From: UBA11889 sp002313255
GTDB lineage: Bacteria; Pseudomonadota; Gammaproteobacteria; Pseudomonadales; Azotimanducaceae
Length of the DNA: 64,000 bases
NCBI GenBank assembly: GCA_913045265.1
Contig: CAJWQX010000007.1
Span: 1-64,000, forward strand
Direction of reading: 5' to 3'
Part shown: positions 16,340-24,559 of the stretch, in pieces
Numbering within the stretch: position 1 is the stretch's first letter
Layout: each line of letters starts with the position of its first letter
Notes under the pieces: generated by a model
What the model was told of the DNA's origin: nothing
What the model saw: only the letters and a program-made list of their open reading frames with translations
Databases searched by the model: none
Made by a program: the position numbers and the translations under genes

Positions 16340-17169
16340 CGCACTTTCGGGTGAACGAACGGTGATTGAGAATAGATTGAATGTAGGGTGCGTCGGCTGA
16401 AACCAACAGCTTTTGTCACGAGATACTCGGATTGGCTGGTCGTAAGGCTGCTCACTGGTACCAGCGTCGTTCCTTGAAGGGTAGGTAGTCGCTTTTCAAG
16501 AAATTGAAGGGTGATGTCGTGTGGGTGGGCGATGATGATGGCGTAGCCGCGATCGTTTGCGATCGCGATCGCCCGCTGAAAGGCAGCGTCGATGGCTTCG
16601 AACTGACGATCGTGATCGAGAAAAACGTCTCGACGGACGGCGGGAACACCCCAATCCGTCGCAACGCGCATCGCCACGGTGCGTGCGGTCGTGCGGCTGT
16701 CAAGAAAAAACAAGCCGCGCGAGCTGATTACCGACATGAGCGCATTCATCGAAGGAACATCCTGAGTAAAACGGCTGCCTGTGTGATTGCTTACGCCCTT
16801 CACGCCGGGGATCGACTTTAGCGCTGCTTTGACCTCCCTTTTAATGTCCTCAGGCGACATGTTAAGGGTTAGCGTGCGAGCTACTCGGATGGATTGGTTT
16901 TCGCTCTCGAGCGGTTGGTGTAGAAGGACGTCCATGCCAATCGCCTGAGCATGCGCGGCAAGGGCCGTCGCCTGTGGCGTGAATGGGAGGACCGCAATGC
17001 TGACAGCACTCGGTAGCGCGAGTACGCGCTCTCCAACATCGCGACTGTAACCCATGTCGTCTATCACGATTGCAAGCTGGCCTGCGTACGCCGACAGATG
17101 AAAGAACAAAGCGAGTGATGTCAACGTCAACCGGGTGCGATGCGGTAGCGAAGATAACCGGTTTAACAC
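16234..17169 (-). CDS. Divergent polysaccharide deacetylase family protein (YibQ-type)
   Basis: A 311-residue protein with a signal peptide (LTLTSLALFFHLSAYAG) from a GTG at 17169. It carries the family pattern QLAIVIDDMGYS, ALPSAVSIAVLPFTP, GMDVLLHQPLE, GVSNHTGSRFT and FFLDSRTTART, with metal-binding Asp and His. The family is envelope-associated; substrates are unclear. The conserved domain ends at about residue 255 (TTLVPVSSL). The last 55 or so residues look like read-through and cross 106 bases antisense into hisB. It lies downstream of envC as in other gammaproteobacteria, but the usual ctpA-like protease gene is missing between them. Confidence 0.85.
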   Translation of the reverse strand: MLNRLSSLPHRTRLTLTSLALFFHLSAYAGQLAIVIDDMGYSRDVGERVLALPSAVSIAVLPFTPQATALAAHAQAIGMDVLLHQPLESENQSIRVARTLTLNMSPEDIKREVKAALKSIPGVKGVSNHTGSRFTQDVPSMNALMSVISSRGLFFLDSRTTARTVAMRVATDWGVPAVRRDVFLDHDRQFEAIDAAFQRAIAIANDRGYAIIIAHPHDITLQFLEKRLPTLQGTTLVPVSSLTTSQSEYLVTKAVGFSRRTLHSIYSQSPFVHPKVRHSDPLVDGVPSTRGSIVNAILRARPNALKIVSAW

Positions 17170-17288
17170 GGTGTTTTACGAATCACGGATTGTCGATTCA
17201 ACTAGCCGAAAATACTCTATTTATTTACCGCCATTGAGCCAACGTACAAGCTCACAAACGATGGTCGAGGGCTCTTCGAGACATCATG

Positions 17289-18467
17289 TCATTGCTTCGC
17301 CAGCCAAGCCAGCGGATTCGTTGGTTGACCGTTAATACGGATTTCAAAATAGAGTCCGTCTAGATCTTGACCCCCGCTCTGACCTGCGGAAGCTACGATC
17401 TCGCCGCCTTCCACCCAATCTCCGTTCTGCTTGACGAGTGAATCGCAGAACCCGTACAGGGACATTTGTTCGTTTCCGTGGTCGATGATCGTAAGGAGTC
17501 CGAACCCGCGTAACCAATCTGAAAATACAATTTGGCCGCGTCCGACCGCCGTCACTACCGAGCCGCTAGGAGCGCTCAAGTAAATACCCTCCCAAGAGAG
17601 TCGACCGCCTGCCCGGGGTTCACCGAAGCGATACGTCAGCCTCCCTTGTACGGGCCAATTGAGTCGGCCTTTGGCGTTTGCGAAGAGTTTGCCGTCTAAG
17701 CTCGAATCTCGTTTTACCAATTGCCTTAATAGCGCCTCAATGCGAACACGGTCGTGTGCAAGCTTGTCTCGTACTAATCCCTTGTCTTTGATCTCTTGAG
17801 ACAGATTCGCGATGAGTTTCTTCCGCGCCAGCCGTTCTCCTTGCAGCATTCCCAAGCGTTTTTTGAGATCTTCCTCCCGCCGTTCGAATTCCGCCCGTCG
17901 GCTTTCAAGTTCGGTCGAGGTCCTCTCGATCGAAGCAAGCGTAGTTCGGTATTCTTGAAGGAGTTCTTTGCGGGCGTGAGAAAAATAACCGTGGTAACGG
18001 ATCATGCGGTCGAAAGTATCGGGGGTCTCTTGGAGCAGCAGCAGTTTGACGAAATCCTGGCCCGACAATTTGTAGGCCTGACGCAAATGCACAGCGATTT
18101 TTTCGGCTTGCAACTGTCGCTGATCCGTTAAACGAGTTTGCTGACGCTGCAGGGTCTTGATCGCGGTTTCCGTCTTCGTCAAATTGGTTGACGCTTGCTT
18201 TATCGCAGTGGTGATCTCCGAAATTGACGCGTCGGCTACACGCAATTTTGTCTGCACGATATCGAGTCGAATGGCCGCATCACCGAGCCATTCGTGCAAT
18301 TGATTGAGTTCGGTGACAGTTCGATCGAGGTCAGTTTGGGAGGTTTTCGATTCTCGGGACTCGGGGACTGGACCAAGGGTGAGCGCGGTGAATGCAAGAG
18401 CTAAGCCCGCGCGAGCCCTGAGAGATTTCGTTAGCGTTGCTCCGGTGAATTTATCAATGATTGCCAC
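17289..18467 (-). CDS. envC: Murein hydrolase activator EnvC
   Basis: A 392-residue exported protein with an N-terminal hydrophobic export signal (about residues 15-35), a long coiled coil (about 45-250, many Gln, Leu, Lys and Arg) and a C-terminal degenerate LytM/M23 domain (WEGIYLSAPSGSVVTAV, IIDHGNEQMSLYGF, DLDGLYFEIRINGQPTNPLAWL). The metal ligands of active M23 peptidases are not all there, as expected for EnvC, which activates septal amidases rather than cutting peptidoglycan itself. The start overlaps the end of gpmI by 14 bases, the arrangement seen in many gammaproteobacteria. Confidence 0.92.
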   Translation of the reverse strand: MAIIDKFTGATLTKSLRARAGLALAFTALTLGPVPESRESKTSQTDLDRTVTELNQLHEWLGDAAIRLDIVQTKLRVADASISEITTAIKQASTNLTKTETAIKTLQRQQTRLTDQRQLQAEKIAVHLRQAYKLSGQDFVKLLLLQETPDTFDRMIRYHGYFSHARKELLQEYRTTLASIERTSTELESRRAEFERREEDLKKRLGMLQGERLARKKLIANLSQEIKDKGLVRDKLAHDRVRIEALLRQLVKRDSSLDGKLFANAKGRLNWPVQGRLTYRFGEPRAGGRLSWEGIYLSAPSGSVVTAVGRGQIVFSDWLRGFGLLTIIDHGNEQMSLYGFCDSLVKQNGDWVEGGEIVASAGQSGGQDLDGLYFEIRINGQPTNPLAWLAKQ

Positions 18468-20013
18468 CGGATGGGCTGTTTGATTCCATGAGCAGAGAAC
18501 GCCCAGTCATTTCGCCGGGCATCTCGATTCGCATAAGCGCTAATAAAGTTGGGGCGACGTCCGCCAATGTTCCGTTGTCGGCCAATTGCTTAACGTCTCT
18601 TCCTATATAAACAAGCGGTACTCGTTCTGAGGTGTGAGCGGTGTGTAGTTGGTGGGTTGTTAGGTCGAGCATCCGTTCGACGTTGCCGTGATCCGCCGTA
18701 ATAAGACAGTGCGAGCCGGATTGTTCTACGGCTTTTTTGATGCGTCCAACGCAGTCATCGATGGTTTCCACGGCCTGTTTTGCCGCCGCGAAATCCCCTG
18801 TATGACCAACCATATCCCCGTTGGCGAAATTGCAGACGATAAAGTCGAACGAGTCTTCCTCGAGTACACGAACCAGGTTATCGGTAATTTCGTGAGCGCC
18901 CATTTCCGGCGCTAAGTCGTAGGTCGCCACCTTTGGGGAAGGTATTAGGATCCGGTCTTCGCCTGGGTATGGCTGTTCCTGCCCACCCGAGAAAAAAAAA
19001 GTTACGTGGGCGTACTTCTCCGTTTCCGCAATACGCAACTGCGTTTTGCCTAACTTGGAAAGGTGTTCGCCGATCGAATTGATAACGGATTGTGGTTCAA
19101 ATGCGTATCGAACGGATTGATCGTCGACTTCTGAGCCCAGATCTGCAGCGTACTGAGTCATTGTCACAAAACGCCGTAACTTGGGGTGGCTGTTTCGTGC
19201 GAACTGGCGAAAACGTGCTTCAACGAAAGCCCGGGATAGCTGTCGTGCTCGATCTGCACGGAAGTTCATAAAAAGAACTACGTCGCCTGCCTTGATCGTG
19301 GTCCGATTTCCGATCAGCGTCGGCTGCACGAACTCGTCGGTTTCGTCCCTGGCGTAGGCGGCGTTGAGAGCCTTAAGAGGGTCTTCTGCGTGATACAGAG
19401 AGACTCCTTCGGCAAGCATCCGGTAGGCGGCCTCAGTGCGGTCCCAACGCTGATCGCGGTCCATGGCGAAATACCGTCCGCAGACCGAACCGATCGTTCC
19501 TGTGCCTTCTTCGGCGAGCATTTTGTCGAATCGCTGCAGCGAGGACTCGGCGCTTCGAGGTGGCGTGTCACGACCGTCTAAGAATGCGTGGAGTATGACT
19601 TCGACCTCCCGTTGACGTGCCATTTGAATGATCTCGGCGATGTGATTTTCGTGACTGTGGACGCCGCCGGGTGACAAAAGACCCATCACGTGTAATCGAT
19701 GACCGGCCGCCTTCGCGAAGGCATCTTCGAATGCCGGATTTTGATTGAACGAATTGTCTTCAATTGCTTGATCAATTCGGGTCAGATCTTGAAAAATAGT
19801 CCTACCGGCCCCGATGGTCATGTGCCCAACTTCAGAATTACCCATTTGATCGGCGGGTAGACCGACGTCAATGCCGGAACCGGATATCAGGGTACGAGGG
19901 GCGGTAGCCCAGAGTTCGTCCCAGTGTGGCGTGCGGGCCTGATGGATCGCATTATGATCCGGGGTTTCGCTGTGTCCCCAGCCGTCAAGGACAATGAGAA
20001 CCGAGGTCGCCAT
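18454..20013 (-). CDS. gpmI: 2,3-bisphosphoglycerate-independent phosphoglycerate mutase
   Basis: A 519-residue glycolytic enzyme converting 3-phosphoglycerate to 2-phosphoglycerate. It starts MATSVLIVLDGWGHSE with metal ligand D10; the phosphorylated serine is S60 in ADQMGNSEVGH. GGVHSHENHI and LDGRDTPPRS follow in the middle, and ITADHGNVERM near the C-terminus gives the other Mn ligands. Length fits the family (about 510). It is divergent from the rhodanese-secB pair and leads the gpmI-envC-deacetylase operon. Confidence 0.96.
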   Translation of the reverse strand: MATSVLIVLDGWGHSETPDHNAIHQARTPHWDELWATAPRTLISGSGIDVGLPADQMGNSEVGHMTIGAGRTIFQDLTRIDQAIEDNSFNQNPAFEDAFAKAAGHRLHVMGLLSPGGVHSHENHIAEIIQMARQREVEVILHAFLDGRDTPPRSAESSLQRFDKMLAEEGTGTIGSVCGRYFAMDRDQRWDRTEAAYRMLAEGVSLYHAEDPLKALNAAYARDETDEFVQPTLIGNRTTIKAGDVVLFMNFRADRARQLSRAFVEARFRQFARNSHPKLRRFVTMTQYAADLGSEVDDQSVRYAFEPQSVINSIGEHLSKLGKTQLRIAETEKYAHVTFFFSGGQEQPYPGEDRILIPSPKVATYDLAPEMGAHEITDNLVRVLEEDSFDFIVCNFANGDMVGHTGDFAAAKQAVETIDDCVGRIKKAVEQSGSHCLITADHGNVERMLDLTTHQLHTAHTSERVPLVYIGRDVKQLADNGTLADVAPTLLALMRIEMPGEMTGRSLLMESNSPSGGNH

Positions 20014-20074
20014 GTTGGTGAAAAACCATGGTCGCGAGATAGTATGAGTCTAACAAGAATAGCTAATGCTGACC

Positions 20075-20080
20075 TATAAT
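20075..20080 (+). promoter_or_regulatory. Candidate -10 element for the rhodanese-secB unit
   Basis: A perfect TATAAT lies in the gap between divergent gpmI and the rhodanese gene, 78 bases before the ATG at 20158. No good -35 hexamer stands at the right spacing, so this is only a candidate. Confidence 0.25.
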
Positions 20081-20157
20081 CCACGTGACCGCATAAGTGG
20101 CGACTCGGGCTGGTGGTTGCCTCGCCGATCCCGAATGAAGCCCTAGGAAGAATACGC

Positions 20158-20574
20158 ATGGATCAGTTGCTTGGATTTGTTGTCGCTCACCCTTGGTTAG
20201 TTGGAGCATTCTTGTTGTTGCTCATTCTCTTCATTCGCAATGAACTTTCGCGCGGCGGACGCACGGTCAATGTTCAAGAATTGGTCAATATGGTCAATCG
20301 CGAAGGAGCCGTCGTCGTCGATGTGCGCGATTCGACAGACTTCCGGTCCGGGCATGTCGTTGGAGCAGTGAATATTCCCCATGCGTCCATAGCGGAGCGG
20401 CTCTCAGAGCTACAGCGTTATAGAGATAAGCCCGTGGTGGTGATGTGTAAAATGGGGCAGCACGCGGGTTCAGCGGGCGTCCACTTGCGCAAAGCGGGGT
20501 TTAGCAATGTCACTAAACTTCGCGGAGGCATTTCGGAATGGCGGGGTCAGAATCTCCCGCTGGTGAAGGGTTGA
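20158..20574 (+). CDS. Membrane-anchored rhodanese-like protein (YibN-type)
   Basis: A 138-residue protein from the ATG at 20158, chosen for the AGGAAG site just upstream. One transmembrane helix (about residues 12-25, AFLLLLILFI) anchors a cytoplasmic rhodanese domain (VVDVRDSTDFRSGHVVGAVNIPHAS) whose active-site Cys lies in VVMCKMGQHAG, near residue 99. Rhodanese domains carry persulfide sulfur. It precedes secB by 7 bases; the rhodanese-(grxC)-secB order is common in gammaproteobacteria, here without the glutaredoxin gene. Confidence 0.9.
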   Translation: MDQLLGFVVAHPWLVGAFLLLLILFIRNELSRGGRTVNVQELVNMVNREGAVVVDVRDSTDFRSGHVVGAVNIPHASIAERLSELQRYRDKPVVVMCKMGQHAGSAGVHLRKAGFSNVTKLRGGISEWRGQNLPLVKG

Positions 20575-20581
20575 ATTCGAC

Positions 20582-21043
20582 GTGACCGAGGAAACCATCA
20601 ACTTGCAAATTGCGATCGAACGTATTTATTTGCGCGATCTCTCTTTTGAATCGCCGCGTGCGCCGGGCGTATTTCGTGAAGCGTGGCAGCCCGAAGTGCA
20701 AGTGGACATTAATACGCGGACCAGCCAGCTGGACGAAAAGCGCTACGAAGTGGTGTTAAAGGTAACTCTGGACGCCAAGTTGGAAGGAAACTCGGTTGCC
20801 ATTATCGAACTTGAGCAGGCTGGGATTTTTCGTGTGGAAGGTGGCAAAGACGAGGCGATTGAGCCTGTCTTAGCAGTGGCATGTCCCAAGATGTTGTTTC
20901 CGTACGTTCGCGAGACGATTGATGGAATGATGACTCGTGGGACTATGCCTCCGTTCATGTTAGCGCCAGTGAATTTTGACGCGCTTTTTGCGCAAGCGCT
21001 TCAACAACAGCAGTCGGCTGAGTCAGGGGAAACGCTCAACTAG
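20582..21043 (+). CDS. secB: Protein-export chaperone SecB
   Basis: A 153-residue protein with a GTG start 7 bases after the rhodanese stop. It contains IERIYLRDLSFESPRAPGVF and the late motif VACPKMLFPYVRETI with PPFMLAPVNFDALFAQAL, all hallmark SecB sequence. SecB is a cytosolic tetramer that keeps precursor proteins unfolded and hands them to SecA. Length and acidic character fit. It converges with trmL. Confidence 0.97.
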   Translation: MTEETINLQIAIERIYLRDLSFESPRAPGVFREAWQPEVQVDINTRTSQLDEKRYEVVLKVTLDAKLEGNSVAIIELEQAGIFRVEGGKDEAIEPVLAVACPKMLFPYVRETIDGMMTRGTMPPFMLAPVNFDALFAQALQQQQSAESGETLN

Positions 21044-21092
21044 CGGAGTGCATCTCGGATCGTGAAGGCTCCGCGTACGTACCGGGACAATT

Positions 21093-21554
21093 TCATTTCC
21101 CGCCGTCGAAGCCCAGCTGCCGCCACGCCTCGAAGAGACCGATCGCAACTGCATTGGCGAGGTTCAGACTCCGTGAGCTCTCCTGCATTGGGATGCGAAC
21201 GGTGCGGCTTCCAAGGCGCTGGATGATTGTGTCGGGTAGGCCTCGGGTTTCCGGTCCGAAGAGCAGACTGTCCCCTTTTCTATAACGTACTTGGTCATAC
21301 AAGCGGTTACCACGCGTGGAAAATCCGAACAAACGTGTTTCATCAGTTGTATCAAGAAATTCGTCGAAGTTCTTGCAGAGCCGCACCTCAGCCCACTGAT
21401 GGTAGTCAAGGCCGGCACGTTTTAGCCGACTATCGCTGAATTCAAATCCGAGTGGTTCGATTAGCGTCAGTGTGGCACCCGAATTGGCAGCGAGCCGTAT
21501 GATATTGCCGGTGTTGGGAGGTATCTCTGGTTGAAACAGTACGACGTTGAGCAT
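21093..21554 (-). CDS. trmL: tRNA (cytidine/uridine-34-2'-O)-methyltransferase TrmL
   Basis: A 153-residue SPOUT methyltransferase that methylates the ribose of the wobble base in leucine tRNAs. It starts MLNVVLFQPEIPPNTGNIIRL and has LLFGPETRGLP and the C-terminal knot RIPMQESSRSLNLANAVAIGLFEAWRQ, where the SAM pocket forms. Size and motifs match the minimal TrmL family. It lies 34 bases after ntrC on the same strand and converges with secB, the order I know from Pseudomonas. Confidence 0.95.
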   Translation of the reverse strand: MLNVVLFQPEIPPNTGNIIRLAANSGATLTLIEPLGFEFSDSRLKRAGLDYHQWAEVRLCKNFDEFLDTTDETRLFGFSTRGNRLYDQVRYRKGDSLLFGPETRGLPDTIIQRLGSRTVRIPMQESSRSLNLANAVAIGLFEAWRQLGFDGGK

Positions 21555-21588
21555 GGAATTATTTTTGCGTTAAGGGGAACGGCCCGAT

Positions 21589-22989
21589 CTAAATTCCCGC
21601 ACCTAATTCCGACAGTTTACGCGTCAGCGTATTGCGACCCCATCCAAGAAGTTTTGCGGCCTCTCTTTTACGCCCGTTTGTATGAGCCAGAGCTGTTTTG
21701 ATGAGAACGCGCTCAAAAGAAGGAATCGCCGTACTCAACACATCTTCGGCTCCCGCATCTAGTTTTTGCTTCACCCAAGCCCCGAGGGCCAACTCCCAAT
21801 CCATTTTTGGGACCTCTTTGTCGAGATCGGTCAATTCTGGCGGTAGATCGGTAACCAATACCTCCTGTGCGGGAGCCATCACGGTGAGCCAACGACAGGT
21901 GTTTTCAAGCTGCCGGACGTTGCCTGGCCAGTCCAGCGTCTCAAATAACGCGATGACTTCTGTGCTGAGCGTTTTTGGTTCAACGCCGAGTTCCTGGGCG
22001 GTGCCAGCGAGAAAATGGCTGGCAAGGATAGCGATATCGGGTTTGCGGTCGCGTAGAGCTGGAACGTGTATGCGAATCACGTTAATTCGATGGTATAGGT
22101 CGTCGCGAAATCGGCTGTCTAGAACAAGAGACTCTAGATTTCGGTGGGTTGCTGTAATGATACGCACGTCTACGCTGATATTGTGGCGTCCGCCAACTCG
22201 ATAAAAGCTTCCTTCGGCGAGCACGCGCAGTAAGCGAGTTTGAGCAGGCAACGGCATATCGCCAATTTCGTCGAGAAAAAGGCTGCCTCCATTGGCTTGT
22301 TCAAAGCGACCGGCGCGCTGTTCAGTGGCACCGGTGAATGCTCCCCGCTCGTGTCCGAACAGTTCAGATTCGATCAGCTCACTCGGTATGGCAGCCATAT
22401 TGAGGGCGACTAATGGACCGGTGGCTCGAGGACTGTGATCGTGGAGGGCTTGGGCAACGAGCTCTTTTCCGCTGCCACTTTCACCCGTGATCATTACGGT
22501 TGCCGTCGATTGCGTGAGGCGTCCGATTGCTCGGAATACTTCTTGCATCGCCGGCGCTCGACCCACAATACCGTTGGCGGAAGGCTCCGCATCCAGCTCA
22601 ATGGGATCTTGTCGTAGATGGGTTTGGTTTGCCGCACGTCGGACTGTGGCGACGATATCGTCGATGTCAAAAGGCTTAGCGACATATTCGAAGGCGCCGC
22701 GCTCAAATGACGTGACGGTTGTTTCGAGATCTGAATGCGCCGTCATAATAACGATCGGTAAATTTTCAAACCGGGCGTTTACCTCGGATAAAACATCGAA
22801 ACCATCGGTGCCGGGCATGCGGATGTCGGAGACGATCACGTGAGGTTGTTGGGCGCTTTTAAGCGCATCGAGCAGTAGCTCGCCGTTCGCGAAATCCCGG
22901 GTAGTGAATCCGGCCTTTTCAAATGCGCGATTGAGCACCCAACGAATGCTATCGTCGTCGTCGACGACCCAAACGATTAGATTAGCCAT
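21589..22989 (-). CDS. ntrC: Nitrogen regulation response regulator NtrC
   Basis: A 466-residue sigma-54 enhancer-binding protein. The receiver domain (1-120) has phospho-acceptor D55 (VIVSDIRMPG); the AAA+ domain has Walker A GESGSGKE, the sigma-54 contact loop GAFTGA (ELFGHERGAFTGA) and Walker B LFLDEIGDM; the C-terminal Fis-type helix-turn-helix is KREAAKLLGWGRNTLTRKL. With NtrB it controls nitrogen-limitation genes. The start overlaps the ntrB stop by 8 bases. The glutamine synthetase gene that often leads this operon is not in the window. Confidence 0.96.
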   Translation of the reverse strand: MANLIVWVVDDDDSIRWVLNRAFEKAGFTTRDFANGELLLDALKSAQQPHVIVSDIRMPGTDGFDVLSEVNARFENLPIVIMTAHSDLETTVTSFERGAFEYVAKPFDIDDIVATVRRAANQTHLRQDPIELDAEPSANGIVGRAPAMQEVFRAIGRLTQSTATVMITGESGSGKELVAQALHDHSPRATGPLVALNMAAIPSELIESELFGHERGAFTGATEQRAGRFEQANGGSLFLDEIGDMPLPAQTRLLRVLAEGSFYRVGGRHNISVDVRIITATHRNLESLVLDSRFRDDLYHRINVIRIHVPALRDRKPDIAILASHFLAGTAQELGVEPKTLSTEVIALFETLDWPGNVRQLENTCRWLTVMAPAQEVLVTDLPPELTDLDKEVPKMDWELALGAWVKQKLDAGAEDVLSTAIPSFERVLIKTALAHTNGRKREAAKLLGWGRNTLTRKLSELGAGI

Positions 22990-24079
22990 GTCTGGGTTGC
23001 TTAAGCGGTAGATACATCTCGAAGGTGGTCAACCCTGGAGCGCTTGTGCAGTCAATGATTCCATGGTGGTGATCGACAATCGCTTGAGTTAGCGCTAAAC
23101 CTAAGCCGTGACCGTTGGCTTTACTAGTAATCATAGGAAAGAAAATTTGATCCATAATATCGGGTGGAATCCCCGGACCGTTGTCACTAATCGCAATCCT
23201 GATGGCTAGTGGATGAATCCGCTTCCCAATCGTGAATCTGTGCACGACGCTTGTCGTTAAGGTAATGACCGGGTTAGTGGTTGCCTCGAGTGCGGCACGG
23301 GCATTTCGTACGATATTTAGGGTTGCTTGGACAAGTTGCTCAGAATCCGCTTCAAGATCAGGGACGCTAGGATCGTAGTCGCGCACAAATTCGACTGCTG
23401 CATCGGCGCGATTGGTCCCCCTTATAGCAGCGCTCTCTAGCGCAATCACGCGCTCCAGGATCTGGTGAATATTGACCTGGGTGAACGACGGCGCTTTGTT
23501 CGGGCCGAGCAATCGGTCGACCAAATTGCACAATCGGTCGACCTCACTCATGATGACCGCGGTGTATTCGTGTTGTTCAGTCGAAAGCTCCGCCTGCAAC
23601 AGTTGAGCCGCTCCGCGGATGCCCCCGAGGGGATTTTTTACTTCGTGTGCAAGACCACGAACGAGTTCTCGAGTCGCGCGTTGAGCTGTGCGGTTTTGAT
23701 CTTCACGATTAATTTGTTTGAAGCGGTCCAGTGGTTCGATTTCAATGAGCACGCGTCCATTCTGTAGAGGAGAGATGGAATAGTTTGCCGTGATTTTTTC
23801 TCCTTTCGACGTTATCAGTAATGACGTTTCTCTTTTCGTAAACGGCTGATCGGAGGCAAGGTTGGTTCTCAATGCCGTTGCCGCTAGATGTGGGTCTTTG
23901 AACAAGCTGGAAAACGGCGCTCCCAACGATCGGGATAGGCTCTGACCAGATAGCGATTGAGCGGTTTGGTTTAGGTAAACCACAGACAATTCCTCGTCGA
24001 GAACAATGACCGCCGCTTTAAGATGGTCAAGAACGTTGTTTGAGTCGATTATCACGAATACTTTAAGCCAGATGCTCAC
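22982..24079 (-). CDS. ntrB: Nitrogen regulation sensor kinase/phosphatase NtrB
   Basis: A 365-residue cytosolic histidine kinase that phosphorylates or dephosphorylates NtrC according to PII/nitrogen state. A PAS domain (about 14-120, AAVIVLDEELSVVYLNQTAQ) is followed by the phospho-acceptor H145 in LAHEVKNPLGGIRGAAQLL and an ATPase domain with N box (LNIVRNARAALE), DNGPGIP and a GHGLGLAL G box. No membrane segments. Two NtrC-like boxes lie 109-175 bases upstream of the start, suggesting autoregulation. Confidence 0.96.
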   Translation of the reverse strand: MSIWLKVFVIIDSNNVLDHLKAAVIVLDEELSVVYLNQTAQSLSGQSLSRSLGAPFSSLFKDPHLAATALRTNLASDQPFTKRETSLLITSKGEKITANYSISPLQNGRVLIEIEPLDRFKQINREDQNRTAQRATRELVRGLAHEVKNPLGGIRGAAQLLQAELSTEQHEYTAVIMSEVDRLCNLVDRLLGPNKAPSFTQVNIHQILERVIALESAAIRGTNRADAAVEFVRDYDPSVPDLEADSEQLVQATLNIVRNARAALEATTNPVITLTTSVVHRFTIGKRIHPLAIRIAISDNGPGIPPDIMDQIFFPMITSKANGHGLGLALTQAIVDHHHGIIDCTSAPGLTTFEMYLPLKQPRHG

Positions 24080-24187
24080 TAACAGCGCAAAATTTGGAAG
24101 AGTTAAAGTGAATCGCGCGAATAACTAACATCGTCATATATGTAATTCATAGGGTCAGGCCTTGCCTATAAGTTAAGAGGCCAAACG

Positions 24188-24254
24188 TGCACTAAAATAG
24201 AGCAGTATGGGCACCCCCGTCAATATTGCTTGCGAGGCGCACCAAAATGGCACA
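24188..24254. promoter_or_regulatory. Two NtrC-like binding boxes upstream of ntrB
   Basis: TGCACTAAAATAGAGCA at 24188-24204 matches the TGCACYA-N3-TRGTGCA NtrC dyad except for one base in the right arm. CGCACCAAAATGGCACA at 24238-24254 keeps GCACCA-N3-TGG of the consensus, with mismatches at the outer ends. Their centres are 50 bp apart, about five helical turns, as is usual for paired NtrC sites. No clear -24/-12 element was found. They lie upstream of ntrB and about 60-110 bp past the end of the tusA-like gene. Confidence 0.45.
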
Positions 24255-24313
24255 TTAGGGACTTTCAGCATAGTCCGAGACTGGAACCAACGTAACGATT
24301 GGACTCACCTTTG

Positions 24314-24559
24314 CTATTTACGTGATACCCGGATGACGAGTTGGATATCGTGGTGTTCATGGCTAGTTTCGAGCACGGTGTGGCCATGCACGCGGCACCA
24401 AGCCGGAATATCTTCGAGCGACCCAGGATCTGTAGTAAGAACCTTGAGAATCGTTCCGGGAGTCAGCTGTTTGATTCTCTCCTGCGTACGAATGACGGGG
24501 AGGGGACAAAGAAGTCCACGCGCATCGACAATCTTGATCGGTTGGTTAGGAGCCGACAT
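24314..24559 (-). CDS. TusA/SirA-like sulfur carrier protein
   Basis: An 81-residue protein with the family motif DARGLLCPLPVIRTQERI, the persulfide-forming cysteine being C18, and the usual C-terminal strand/helix pattern (KVLTTDPGSLEDIPAWCRVHGH). TusA-like proteins accept sulfur from a cysteine desulfurase and pass it to tRNA thiolases or molybdenum-cofactor enzymes. Its start overlaps by 14 bases the end of a PP-loop thiolase-like gene, a direct hint that the two form a sulfur-relay pair. Confidence 0.9.
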   Translation of the reverse strand: MSAPNQPIKIVDARGLLCPLPVIRTQERIKQLTPGTILKVLTTDPGSLEDIPAWCRVHGHTVLETSHEHHDIQLVIRVSRK

